Shown here: positions 28,931 through 37,218 of the stretch, one piece after another | Layout: each line of letters opens with the position of its first letter | Position numbering within the stretch: position 1 is the first letter of the stretch | NCBI GenBank assembly: GCA_902518355.1 | Contig: CABYFY010000005.1 | Location: 1 to 64,000, forward strand | DNA from: an uncultured Bacteroidota bacterium | GTDB lineage: Bacteria > Bacteroidota > Bacteroidia > Flavobacteriales > Flavobacteriaceae | DNA length: 64,000 nt | Direction: 5' to 3' | Program-made: the position numbers and the translations under genes | The notes under the pieces: model-generated | The model's input: the letters and a program-made list of their open reading frames with translations, nothing else | Database searches by the model: none | Told to the model about the DNA's origin: nothing

Positions 28931-30634
28931 TTATCTAAATCTTGATTTTTTCTTTTTCTTTGATTTTTTTCTAGAGCTAATTTTCTTTCTTGTTCTTCTT
29001 TTTTCTTCTCTTCGTCTAGGTCTTTCTTCATCCAAATCAATTGAAGTCCCCAAAACAATATCATTACCTCTAAAATCAATCTTTTTAATATTTGACTTTA
29101 ATTCGTCAGCAAAATCTTTGTCAATTTCAAAAAAACTCTGGTATCGGTTGAGTTCAATTTTTCCAATTTCAATATCGTTAGATTTAAGAGCTCTGTTAAT
29201 AATTGAAATAATATCAATTGGTGTTGCTCTGTGTTTTCTTCCAATATTAATCGAAAACCCAGTCATTGATTTTTTGTTTCCTCTTTTTTTCTCTGATTTT
29301 TTACTTCTTTTAGATTGTAGTTTATTAGCTTCTTTATAATAGTTTAAAAATCTGTTAAATTCTACAGAAACAAATCTTTTGATTAACTCATCTCTATCAA
29401 GCCATTCAAGTTTTTGATAAATATCCTTTAAAAATGGTTTTATTTGTTTTTCATCAACTTCAACATTTTCAATTTTATCTATCATTTTATAAAGTTGATT
29501 GGAACAAATTTCCACTCCGGTTGGAACGTCCTTATTTACAAATTTAATCCCTCCCTTTTTTTCAATTGATTTTATTTTTCTTCTTTCACTTTCATTTGAG
29601 ATAGCAATTGAAATCCCGCTTTTACCTGCTCTTGCAGTTCTACCACTTCGGTGGATGTAAACTTCTGGATCATCAGGTAATGAGTAATTTATTACGTGCG
29701 TTATATCATCTACATCTAAGCCACGTGCAGCTACATCAGTTGCAATTAAAATTTGTAATGACTTATTTCTAAATCTTTGCATAACCTCATCTCTTTGATT
29801 TTGAGATAAATCTCCGTGAATAGCATCTGCATTATATCCCTCAGCCATAAATTTATTTGCAATATCTTTTGTGTGTCTTTTTGTCCTACAGAATACTATA
29901 CCATATATATTAGGATTAAAATCGGCAATTCTTTTTAATGCTTCATATTTATTTCTAGAACTAACATTGTATATATGATGCTCAATATTTTTTGCGCCTG
30001 AATTAATTTTGGATACGCTAATTTCTTTTGCATCACTCATGTATCTTTTGGAGATACTTTTAACTTCCTTGGAAATAGTTGCAGAAAAAAGCATGGTTTG
30101 TCGATCGTCTCTTGTTCTTTCTAGTATAAAATCTAAATCATCTTTAAAGCCCATACTTAACATTTCATCAGCTTCATCCAATACGACCTTGTCAACCAAT
30201 TCTAATTTTAAAACTTTTCTTTTGATTAAATCCTTGGTTCTTCCAGGTGTACCAACAACAATATGAACCCCTTTATTTAAAGATTTAATTTGTGTGTCAA
30301 TATTGGTCCCACCATAAACTGCTAAAATTTTTATTCCAGATACATATTTTGAGTAAGTTTCTAAATCTTTACATATTTGAATACAAAGTTCTCTGGTGGG
30401 GCATAATATTATAGATTGTACGTATTTATTTTTTAATTCGGTTTTTTGAATTACTGGTAGTCCAAATGCTGCTGTTTTCCCAGTACCTGTTTGAGCCAGT
30501 GAAATTAAATCCCTGTTTTCAAGTAATAAAAACGGTATTGATTGTTCTTGAACTTCAGTCGGGTTGATAAAGCCCATTTCATTTATGCCTTTACATAAAT
30601 CTTTTGCTACACCAATTTCTTTAAATTTTGACAT
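28931..30634 (-). CDS. DEAD-box RNA helicase (DbpA/CsdA-like)
   Basis: 567 residues. N-terminal Q motif (FINPTEVQEQSIP), AQTGTGKTAAF (motif I), PTRELCIQI, VVLDEADEML (motif II), SAT, and HRSGRTARAGKSG (motif VI) are all present. Near residues 465-540 a DbpA-type RNA-binding domain (FSINIGRKHRATPIDIISIIN) follows. The protein ends in a Lys/Arg-rich, probably disordered tail. Such helicases act in ribosome assembly or cold adaptation. The gene is divergent from the trp operon and convergent with the tRNAs. Confidence 0.92.
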   Translation of the reverse strand: MSKFKEIGVAKDLCKGINEMGFINPTEVQEQSIPFLLLENRDLISLAQTGTGKTAAFGLPVIQKTELKNKYVQSIILCPTRELCIQICKDLETYSKYVSGIKILAVYGGTNIDTQIKSLNKGVHIVVGTPGRTKDLIKRKVLKLELVDKVVLDEADEMLSMGFKDDLDFILERTRDDRQTMLFSATISKEVKSISKRYMSDAKEISVSKINSGAKNIEHHIYNVSSRNKYEALKRIADFNPNIYGIVFCRTKRHTKDIANKFMAEGYNADAIHGDLSQNQRDEVMQRFRNKSLQILIATDVAARGLDVDDITHVINYSLPDDPEVYIHRSGRTARAGKSGISIAISNESERRKIKSIEKKGGIKFVNKDVPTGVEICSNQLYKMIDKIENVEVDEKQIKPFLKDIYQKLEWLDRDELIKRFVSVEFNRFLNYYKEANKLQSKRSKKSEKKRGNKKSMTGFSINIGRKHRATPIDIISIINRALKSNDIEIGKIELNRYQSFFEIDKDFADELKSNIKKIDFRGNDIVLGTSIDLDEERPRRREEKRRTRKKISSRKKSKKKKKSRFR

Positions 30635-30651
30635 AAAATATTTTCTCGCTG

Positions 30652-30681
30652 CAAATGTCGACTATTTAATTCGGTATTCAA
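30652..30681 (-). promoter_or_regulatory. Putative promoter of the DEAD-box helicase gene
   Basis: On the minus strand GACATTTG (30659-30652; one mismatch to TAnnTTTG) lies 19 bases downstream of a TTG (30681-30679), giving the usual -33/-7 spacing. The ATG follows about 17 bases after the -7 box. Confidence 0.4.
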
Positions 30682-30739
30682 TCAAAAAAAATAGATTAAA
30701 ATTTTTTGATTTCATTTTTTATTTAAAAAAATAGATTAT

Positions 30740-30747
30740 TATATTTA
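30740..30747 (+). promoter_or_regulatory. Possible -7 element of the trp operon
   Basis: TATATTTA has one mismatch to TAnnTTTG. If used, the transcript would start almost at the leader-peptide ATG (30753), giving a nearly leaderless start. No clear -33 TTTG is seen at the right distance, so the true promoter may lie further upstream. Confidence 0.25.
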
Positions 30748-30752
30748 CATCA

Positions 30753-30809
30753 ATGAAAAAATTACAATTAAATATGTGGTGGTGGAAACATGAAATATTC
30801 ATTTCGTGA
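30753..30809 (+). CDS. trpL: trp operon leader peptide with three consecutive Trp codons
   Basis: An 18-codon ORF, MKKLQLNMWWWKHEIFIS, lies 121 bases before trpE. Three tandem TGG codons (30777-30785) are a strong signature of a tryptophan-sensing leader because Trp is normally rare. An internal ATG at 30774 directly before the Trp run could also serve as start. The stop TGA (30807-30809) overlaps hairpin segment 2. It is too short for ORF callers. See the attenuator entry for the RNA structures. Confidence 0.85.
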   Translation: MKKLQLNMWWWKHEIFIS

Positions 30810-30866
30810 GGTAGTCGCTATATTTTAATTTGAAAAAAGCTTATCATCACGATAAGCTTTTTTTTT
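30789..30866 (+). promoter_or_regulatory. Ribosome-mediated trp attenuator (alternative hairpins)
   Basis: Three mutually exclusive pairings can be drawn by eye. 1:2 pairs CATGAAAT (30789-30796) with ATTTCGTG (30801-30808). 2:3 pairs TTTCGTGA (30802-30809) with TCACGATAA (30847-30855, one bulge), which would be the antiterminator. 3:4 is the terminator at 30833-30866. Segment 1 begins four bases after the Trp codons, so a ribosome stalled for Trp would mask it, free segment 2, form the antiterminator and allow trpEGDCFBA transcription. The logic matches the enterobacterial paradigm. Confidence 0.75.
30833..30866 (+). terminator. Attenuator terminator hairpin
   Basis: AAAAAAGCTTATC pairs perfectly with GATAAGCTTTTTT around the loop ATCAC (30846-30850), followed by a T run to 30866. 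It lies between the leader peptide and trpE, so as an intrinsic terminator it can only be regulatory here. Confidence 0.88.
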
Positions 30867-30930
30867 GTTCATGATTGGTTTTAGTTTGTTTTTTTAACGG
30901 GGGTGTAAAAGCCCCCATTAAGAAGTAAAA

Positions 30931-32328
30931 ATGAAAAAATTTAGATTAAAGACATATAAAAAGAAATTTTTAGTAGACACAATTACACCTGTAAGTGTTT
31001 ATTTAAGAATTAGAGATAAATATCCTAATAGCCTTCTCTTAGAGAGTAGCGATTACAACTCAAATAATAATAGTTTCTCATATATATGCTTTAATCAGAT
31101 TGCATCTTTTGAAGTTTTTGAAGATATTCTATCAACGAAATTTCCTGACAAGTCAAACAATGAAATTTCTTGCTCTAAAGAAAATTTAATCATTGAACTA
31201 CAAAATTTCATAAATCGATTTAAAGTTGAATCTTCTGAATTACCATTCATTAGCAACGGTCTTTTTGGATACACCTCTTATGATGCTGTAAAATATTTTG
31301 AGGATATAGAAATTAGTGCGAAAGATGATTCAGTAAAAATTCCTGATATGTATTATGGTATTTATAAAAATATTATTGCAATTAATCATTTCAAGAACGA
31401 GGCATATATTTTTTGTCATTCTTCAGATGAGCAAAATAATATTGACAAAATATATCAACTTATAAAAGTATCTAGTACAAGTAATTATAAATTTAATTCT
31501 ATTGATGATATAAATTCAAATCTGACTGACAAAGAATTTATAAAACAAGTTAATTATGCCAAGAATCATTGTAAAAGGGGAGACGTTTTTCAACTGGTTT
31601 TATCTAGGCGATTTTCTCAAAAATTTTCTGGAGATGACTTCAATGTATACAGAGCACTAAGAAGTATAAACCCCTCTCCATACTTATTTTATTTTGATTA
31701 TGGAGGTTACAAAATTTTTGGTAGTTCACCGGAAGCCCAACTTGTTATTAAGGAAGAGTTAGCTGAAATTCACCCTATCGCAGGTACTTTTAAAAGAACT
31801 GGAAATGAAACAGAGGATAAAATACTTGCTGAAAAATTACTAAATGACCCAAAAGAAGGAAGTGAGCATGTTATGTTAGTCGATCTTGCTAGAAATGATT
31901 TAAGTAGGAATTGTCAGCTTGTTAAGGTTGAAAAATTTAAAGAAGTACAATATTTCTCTCATGTTATTCATTTAGTAAGTAAAGTGACAGGTAGGCTGGA
32001 TAACAATGATAAAAATTTAAAAATAATTGCAGACACTTTTCCTGCTGGAACCCTTTCTGGAGCACCAAAACACATGGCTATGACATTAATCGAAAAATAT
32101 GAAAAAACTAATAGAGGTTATTATGGAGGTGCAATAGGAATATTAGATTTCAATGGGGATTTTAATCATGCTATAATGATAAGAACTTTCCTAAGTAAAA
32201 ATAACTTTTTGTATTGGCAAGCAGGTGCTGGGATTGTAGATAAGTCTGACGAAAATAATGAATTACAAGAGGTTTATAATAAATTAAATGCATTAACAAA
32301 GTCAATTAAAATGGCTGATAAATTATAA
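30931..32328 (+). CDS. trpE: Anthranilate synthase component I
   Basis: 465 residues; converts chorismate to anthranilate using ammonia from TrpG. The N-terminal LLES motif (residues 36-39) is the tryptophan-binding feedback element, so the enzyme should be Trp-inhibited. The chorismate-binding C-terminal half shows GSSPEAQLVI, HPIAGTFKRTG, and PAGTLSGAPKHMAM. First structural gene of the trp operon, preceded by the attenuator. TrpG starts one base after its stop. Confidence 0.95.
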   Translation: MKKFRLKTYKKKFLVDTITPVSVYLRIRDKYPNSLLLESSDYNSNNNSFSYICFNQIASFEVFEDILSTKFPDKSNNEISCSKENLIIELQNFINRFKVESSELPFISNGLFGYTSYDAVKYFEDIEISAKDDSVKIPDMYYGIYKNIIAINHFKNEAYIFCHSSDEQNNIDKIYQLIKVSSTSNYKFNSIDDINSNLTDKEFIKQVNYAKNHCKRGDVFQLVLSRRFSQKFSGDDFNVYRALRSINPSPYLFYFDYGGYKIFGSSPEAQLVIKEELAEIHPIAGTFKRTGNETEDKILAEKLLNDPKEGSEHVMLVDLARNDLSRNCQLVKVEKFKEVQYFSHVIHLVSKVTGRLDNNDKNLKIIADTFPAGTLSGAPKHMAMTLIEKYEKTNRGYYGGAIGILDFNGDFNHAIMIRTFLSKNNFLYWQAGAGIVDKSDENNELQEVYNKLNALTKSIKMADKL

Positions 32329-32329
32329 A

Positions 32330-32893
32330 ATGAATAAGGTTTTAGTAATAGATAATTACGATAGTTTTACTTACAATTTGGTACACCTAATTAAGGAAAT
32401 GAATTATGATGTAACCGTTGTCAGAAATGATAAATTTAATTTAGATGATATCTCAAAATTTGATAAAATTTTATTATCACCTGGCCCTGGGATTCCCGAC
32501 GAGGCAGGTCTATTGAAAAAAGTAATTGAAAAGTATGGCCCAACAAAAAGTATTCTTGGAATATGTCTTGGCCAACAAGCTATTGCTGAAGTCTATGGTG
32601 GATCTTTGAAAAATTTAGATGAAGTATTTCATGGAATTTCATCTAACATAAACCTTTGTGTAAAAGACGAATCAATTTTTCATGGAATCAAAAATAATTT
32701 TCAAGCAGCTAGATATCATTCATGGGTCGTAGACAATATTTCTGATCAACTTGAAATAACGTCTGTCGATGACAATAATCAAATTATGTCGATAAGACAC
32801 ACCCAATATGATGTTAAGGGAGTTCAGTTTCATCCTGAATCTATTTTAACCCCTTATGGAAAAAAAATTATAGAAAACTGGATTAATAATTAA
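32330..32893 (+). CDS. trpG: Anthranilate synthase component II (glutamine amidotransferase)
   Basis: 187-residue class I glutamine amidotransferase. DNYDSFTYNLVH at the N-terminus, the nucleophile elbow GICLGQQAIAE (Cys), and the C-terminal FHPESILTP with the catalytic His-Glu are visible. It supplies ammonia to TrpE. TrpG is separate from TrpD here, unlike the fused enterobacterial form. Confidence 0.95.
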   Translation: MNKVLVIDNYDSFTYNLVHLIKEMNYDVTVVRNDKFNLDDISKFDKILLSPGPGIPDEAGLLKKVIEKYGPTKSILGICLGQQAIAEVYGGSLKNLDEVFHGISSNINLCVKDESIFHGIKNNFQAARYHSWVVDNISDQLEITSVDDNNQIMSIRHTQYDVKGVQFHPESILTPYGKKIIENWINN

Positions 32894-32894
32894 A

Positions 32895-33890
32895 ATGAAA
32901 GAAATTTTAACAAGATTAATAAATCATGAAAATTTAGATGAAAAAGAATCTAAAGAAATTCTTATTGATATTTCAATGGGAAAATATAATCATGAACAGG
33001 TTGCTTCTTTTTTGACAGTTTTTATGTTAAGAGGAACATCAACAAATGAGCTTATTGGATTTAGAAATGCATTGCTAGAATTATGTGTAAAATTGGATTT
33101 TAGTGATTTTGAAACCATTGATTTGTGTGGCACTGGCGGTGATAATAAAAATACATTTAATATCTCTACCTTGGCATCTTTTGTTACAGCTGGTGCAGGA
33201 ATTCATGTTGCAAAACATGGTAATTATTCCGTTTCTTCAGCTTGTGGTTCATCCAATGTGTTAGAGTATTTTGGTATAAAATTTACAAATGAAGAAGACT
33301 ATTTAAAAACCTGTTTAAATAAGGCTCATATATGTGTCTTACATGCTCCATTATTTCATCCTGCAATGAAAAATATTGCACCTGTGAGAAAGGCACTCGG
33401 AATGAAAACATTTTTTAATATTTTAGGTCCATTGGTAAATCCTTGTCGACCAAATAATCAACTTGTTGGTGTATACGGATTGGATATTCTAAGACTTTAT
33501 AAGTCTGTTTTTGAAACAACTAAGGGATTTAAATATTCAATTGTTCATTCTTTAGATGGCTACGATGAAATTTCATTAACAGGAGATTCAAAAGTTGTTT
33601 CAAATAATAATGAGTTATTAATAAAACCTAAAGATTTTGATTCAAAGATAATTTCCCCTGAAAAAATCTTTGGTGGTAATTCTATTGAGCAAGCTGCTTC
33701 AATTTTTCTTGATGTTTTAAATTTGAGATCTACGAAAGAGCAAACTGATGTTGTTCTTGCAAACTCTGCTTTGGCAATTTCTACTGCAAAAGAAATCGGA
33801 ATTTCCGAAGCTTTTGACTTAGCAAAAGACTCATTATTAAGTAAAAAAGCCCTTCAATCATTTAATACATTAATTGAACTAAGTAAATGA
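32895..33890 (+). CDS. trpD: Anthranilate phosphoribosyltransferase
   Basis: 331 residues; transfers phosphoribose from PRPP to anthranilate. The PRPP site GTGGDNKNTFNIST, KHGNYSVSSACGSSNVLE and the anthranilate-binding segment APLFHPAMKNIAPVRKALGMKTFFNILGPL are present. Starts one base after trpG and overlaps trpC by four bases (ATGA type), indicating coupled translation. Confidence 0.95.
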   Translation: MKEILTRLINHENLDEKESKEILIDISMGKYNHEQVASFLTVFMLRGTSTNELIGFRNALLELCVKLDFSDFETIDLCGTGGDNKNTFNISTLASFVTAGAGIHVAKHGNYSVSSACGSSNVLEYFGIKFTNEEDYLKTCLNKAHICVLHAPLFHPAMKNIAPVRKALGMKTFFNILGPLVNPCRPNNQLVGVYGLDILRLYKSVFETTKGFKYSIVHSLDGYDEISLTGDSKVVSNNNELLIKPKDFDSKIISPEKIFGGNSIEQAASIFLDVLNLRSTKEQTDVVLANSALAISTAKEIGISEAFDLAKDSLLSKKALQSFNTLIELSK

Positions 33891-34672
33891 ATATTCTGAA
33901 TAAAATAATTCGCCATAAAGAAAATGAGATAAATCATCTCAAACTAAATTATACCACAAGTCAATTAGAGTCTTCTTTATTTTTTGATAGAGAAACTATT
34001 TCTTTAAAAAGCAAATTAAAATCAAGCAGCTCTGGAATAATTGCAGAGCATAAAAGAAAATCTCCATCAAAAGATATCATCAACAATAAACTAAAAATAC
34101 AAGAGGTTATTAGCGGCTATCAAGATGCAGGAGTTTGTGGAATTTCAGTTCTAACAGACTTTGATTTCTTTGGTGGGACAAATGATGATTTAAAAATTGC
34201 TAGAGAAATTTTTGAAGGACCAATTTTAAGAAAAGATTTTATTTTAGATGAATTTCAAATTGTTGAATCAAAATCATTAGGCGCTGATGTAATTTTATTA
34301 ATCGCTTCAGTTTTAAGTAAACAGAAAATTTTCAAGCTGTCCAAGCTAGCTAATGAGTTACATCTAGAAGTCTTGGCAGAAATTCATAATGAGAATGAAC
34401 TAGAAAAGGTAATGAATCCATATATAGATTTGATTGGAGTGAATAATAGGGATTTAAAAATATTTAAAACAGATATAAACATCTCAAAAAACATCTCAAA
34501 AAAAATTCCTAGTGATTTTTTAAAGATTTCAGAGAGTGGAATTGACAATTATAATACTGTCAAAGATTTAAGGAAATATGGATTCAATGGTTTTTTAATA
34601 GGGGAATATTTTATGAAAACAATAAATCCCGGACTGGCCGCAAGCGAGTTTATAAAAAAAATTGAAGTATGA
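33887..34672 (+). CDS. trpC: Indole-3-glycerol phosphate synthase
   Basis: 261-residue TIM barrel. IIAEHKRKSPSKDII (catalytic Glu and Lys), ILRKDFILDEFQIVES, GVNNRDLKIFKTDI and the phosphate site ISESGIDN are all visible. It converts CdRP into indole-3-glycerol phosphate. The gene overlaps trpD and trpF by four bases each and is not fused to trpF. Confidence 0.94.
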   Translation: MNILNKIIRHKENEINHLKLNYTTSQLESSLFFDRETISLKSKLKSSSSGIIAEHKRKSPSKDIINNKLKIQEVISGYQDAGVCGISVLTDFDFFGGTNDDLKIAREIFEGPILRKDFILDEFQIVESKSLGADVILLIASVLSKQKIFKLSKLANELHLEVLAEIHNENELEKVMNPYIDLIGVNNRDLKIFKTDINISKNISKKIPSDFLKISESGIDNYNTVKDLRKYGFNGFLIGEYFMKTINPGLAASEFIKKIEV

Positions 34673-35277
34673 AATTAAAAATTTGTGGCATGAAATATAA
34701 TGATAATATCAGTTTAATTTCAAAATTAAACCCTGATTATATGGGTTTTATATTTTATAATAAATCAAAAAGATTTTTCGATAATGAACCAATACCAAGG
34801 GTTAATAAAAATATTAAAAAGGTAGGTGTTTTTGTTGATCCTGAAATCGAATACCTAAACTTTATTATTAAAAAATATAGTTTAGATTTAGTACAATTAC
34901 ATGGAAATGAGAAACCTGATTTTATATCACAAATTCGAGATGTTAAAATAATAAAAGCATTTTCAATTGATAAAAATTTCAATTTTAATTCAACCGAAAA
35001 TTATATGAAATGCGATTATTTTCTTTTTGATACAAAAGGAAAATTACCGGGGGGTAATGGAATATCTTTTGACTGGAAAATTTTAACAAGCTATAAATTT
35101 AATAAACCATATTTCTTAAGTGGCGGTATTGGTTTACACAATATAGAGGAACTAAAAGACTTTTTTAGTTCAACAATTTCAAAATACTGTTTTGCAATAG
35201 ATATTAATAGTCACTTTGAAATTGAGTATGCAAAAAAAGATTATGAATTAATTAAAAATTTTAAAAATGAGTTATAA
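34669..35277 (+). CDS. trpF: Phosphoribosylanthranilate isomerase
   Basis: 202 residues. [14 protein letters not shown] carries the catalytic Cys of the KICG motif; [20 protein letters not shown] and the C-terminal [14 protein letters not shown] phosphate loop complete the family pattern. It overlaps trpB by 11 bases, the largest overlap in the operon. Confidence 0.94.
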   Translation: MKLKICGMKYNDNISLISKLNPDYMGFIFYNKSKRFFDNEPIPRVNKNIKKVGVFVDPEIEYLNFIIKKYSLDLVQLHGNEKPDFISQIRDVKIIKAFSIDKNFNFNSTENYMKCDYFLFDTKGKLPGGNGISFDWKILTSYKFNKPYFLSGGIGLHNIEELKDFFSSTISKYCFAIDINSHFEIEYAKKDYELIKNFKNEL

Positions 35278-36448
35278 TGTAAATTCTAAAGGTTACTATG
35301 GAGATTTTGGAGGCGCATATATTCCAGAAATGCTCTTACATAATATTGATGAGCTTAAAGAAAATTATATTAAAATAATGAGTGATGATAGTTTTCAGCA
35401 AGAATTTAATCAATTGCTTAAAGACTATGTTGGTAGGCCATCTCCTCTATATTTTTCAAAAAATTTATCTGAAAAATATTCAGCTAAAATATATTTAAAA
35501 AGAGAAGATCTAAATCACACAGGAGCACATAAAATTAACAATACAATAGGACAAATAATACTTGCAAAAAGATTAAAAAAATCGCGAATTATTGCTGAAA
35601 CTGGAGCAGGACAACATGGAGTGGCTACAGCAACAGTTTGTGCTTTAATGGGTTTAAAATGCATCGTATATATGGGTGCCACTGACGTTAAAAGACAGGC
35701 TCCAAATGTTGCAAGAATGAAAATGTTAGGAGCTGATGTCATTCCTGTAACATCTGGAAGCTCAACTTTAAAAGATGCAACAAATGAAGCAATGAGAGAC
35801 TGGATTAATAATCCAATTGATACTCATTATATTGTTGGGAGCGTTGTTGGACCGCATCCTTTTCCTGACATGGTTGCTAGATTTCAGTCTGTTATTTCAA
35901 AAGAGATAAAAGAACAACTTCTTTTAGCTGAAGGAAGAAATTACCCAGATTATTTAATCGCTTGTGTAGGTGGAGGAAGTAATGCGGCTGGAACGTTTTA
36001 TGATTATTTGGACGATGAAAGAGTAAAAATTATTTGTGTTGAGGCATCTGGAAAAGGAGTAAATTCTGGAAAATCAGCTGCGACTACAAAATTGGGTAAA
36101 ACGGGAATTATACATGGGAGCAAGACCTTACTTATGCAAACCGATGACGGTCAAATAACTGAACCCTATTCAATTTCAGCTGGATTAGATTATCCAGGAA
36201 TAGGGCCTATGCATGCTAATTTGTTTACCTCAGGAAGAGGTGAGTTTATTTCAATAGATGATGATGAGGCAATGTCAGCTGGTTTGCAATTGTCACAACT
36301 TGAAGGAATTATTCCTGCTATTGAAACCTCACATGCTTTAGCAGTATTTGATCATAAAAAATTTAACTCGACTGATATAATTGTTCTAAACCTTTCAGGT
36401 AGAGGTGATAAAGATCTAGAGAATTATATAAATTATTTTAATATATAA
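35267..36448 (+). CDS. trpB: Tryptophan synthase beta subunit
   Basis: 393 residues; PLP enzyme joining indole and serine. The PLP-binding Lys89 lies in [10 protein letters not shown], with the phosphate-binding [10 protein letters not shown] and [13 protein letters not shown] segments. It is the TrpB1 type normally partnered with TrpA. Its stop and the trpA start share one base (TAATG). Confidence 0.96.
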   Translation: MSYNVNSKGYYGDFGGAYIPEMLLHNIDELKENYIKIMSDDSFQQEFNQLLKDYVGRPSPLYFSKNLSEKYSAKIYLKREDLNHTGAHKINNTIGQIILAKRLKKSRIIAETGAGQHGVATATVCALMGLKCIVYMGATDVKRQAPNVARMKMLGADVIPVTSGSSTLKDATNEAMRDWINNPIDTHYIVGSVVGPHPFPDMVARFQSVISKEIKEQLLLAEGRNYPDYLIACVGGGSNAAGTFYDYLDDERVKIICVEASGKGVNSGKSAATTKLGKTGIIHGSKTLLMQTDDGQITEPYSISAGLDYPGIGPMHANLFTSGRGEFISIDDDEAMSAGLQLSQLEGIIPAIETSHALAVFDHKKFNSTDIIVLNLSGRGDKDLENYINYFNI

Positions 36449-37218
36449 TGAACAGAATTAGCAAAACTCTTAAAGAAAAAGACAATATTTTGTCAATATA
36501 TTTTACCGCAGGATTTCCTGAATTAAATAGTACAATTGAAATAATTAAAAATTTAGTTTCTGCTGGTGTGGATATGATTGAAATTGGTTTACCATTTAGT
36601 GACCCTTTAGCTGATGGTGAGACTATTCAGATGAGCTCAAAAATTGCATTAGATAATGGAATATCAACAAATATTCTATTTGAACAACTCAAAGAAATTA
36701 GAAATCATGTCAATATTCCTTTAATAATCATGGGGTATTTCAATCCTATTTTCCAATTTGGAGTTGAGGAGTTTTGTAAAAAGTGTAATGAAATTGGAAT
36801 TGATGGCTTAATAATTCCTGACTTGCCAATTGATATTTACCTTTCCAATTATAAAATAATTTTTGAAAAAAATCAACTTCAAAATATATTTTTAATTACT
36901 CCGCAAACTAATAAAAAAAGAATAGAATATATAGATAAAAATAGCGATGGATTTCTTTATGTTGTAAGTTCATCAAGTATAACTGGCTCTACAAATAAAT
37001 TCGATGAAAGCAGTATAAATTATTTCAAAAAATTAGAAAAAATGAATTTATCTACACCTAAAATTATTGGTTTTGGAATTTCAGATAATGAAAATTTCAA
37101 TACTGCTAGTAAATACTCAAAGGGTTGTATTGTGGGCAGCGCTTTTATAAAATACATTCAAAAAAATGGTTTAAAAAACATCCACAATTTCATCAATCAA
37201 ATTAAAATAGTAAATTAA
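36448..37218 (+). CDS. trpA: Tryptophan synthase alpha subunit
   Basis: 256-residue TIM barrel that cleaves indole-3-glycerol phosphate and channels indole to TrpB. IEIGLPFSDPLADGETIQMSS contains the catalytic Glu and Asp; GFLYVVSSSSITGS and GFGISDNEN follow. It is the last gene of trpEGDCFBA. Its TAA stop shares TTAA with the stop of the convergent sugar dehydrogenase, with no separate terminator visible. Confidence 0.95.
   Translation: MNRISKTLKEKDNILSIYFTAGFPELNSTIEIIKNLVSAGVDMIEIGLPFSDPLADGETIQMSSKIALDNGISTNILFEQLKEIRNHVNIPLIIMGYFNPIFQFGVEEFCKKCNEIGIDGLIIPDLPIDIYLSNYKIIFEKNQLQNIFLITPQTNKKRIEYIDKNSDGFLYVVSSSSITGSTNKFDESSINYFKKLEKMNLSTPKIIGFGISDNENFNTASKYSKGCIVGSAFIKYIQKNGLKNIHNFINQIKIVN

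Noticed and set aside
28891-29079. 62-codon ORF on the minus strand across the terminator and helicase tail
   Set aside because: It is a frame shadow of the Lys/Arg-rich helicase C-terminus and runs through the bidirectional terminator hairpin.
30776-30850. The Trp-codon run GTGGTGGT can pair with ATCATCAC in the terminator arm and loop
   Set aside because: A ribosome stalled on the Trp codons would block this pairing and favour termination under Trp starvation, the wrong direction. The 2:3 pairing explains antitermination better.
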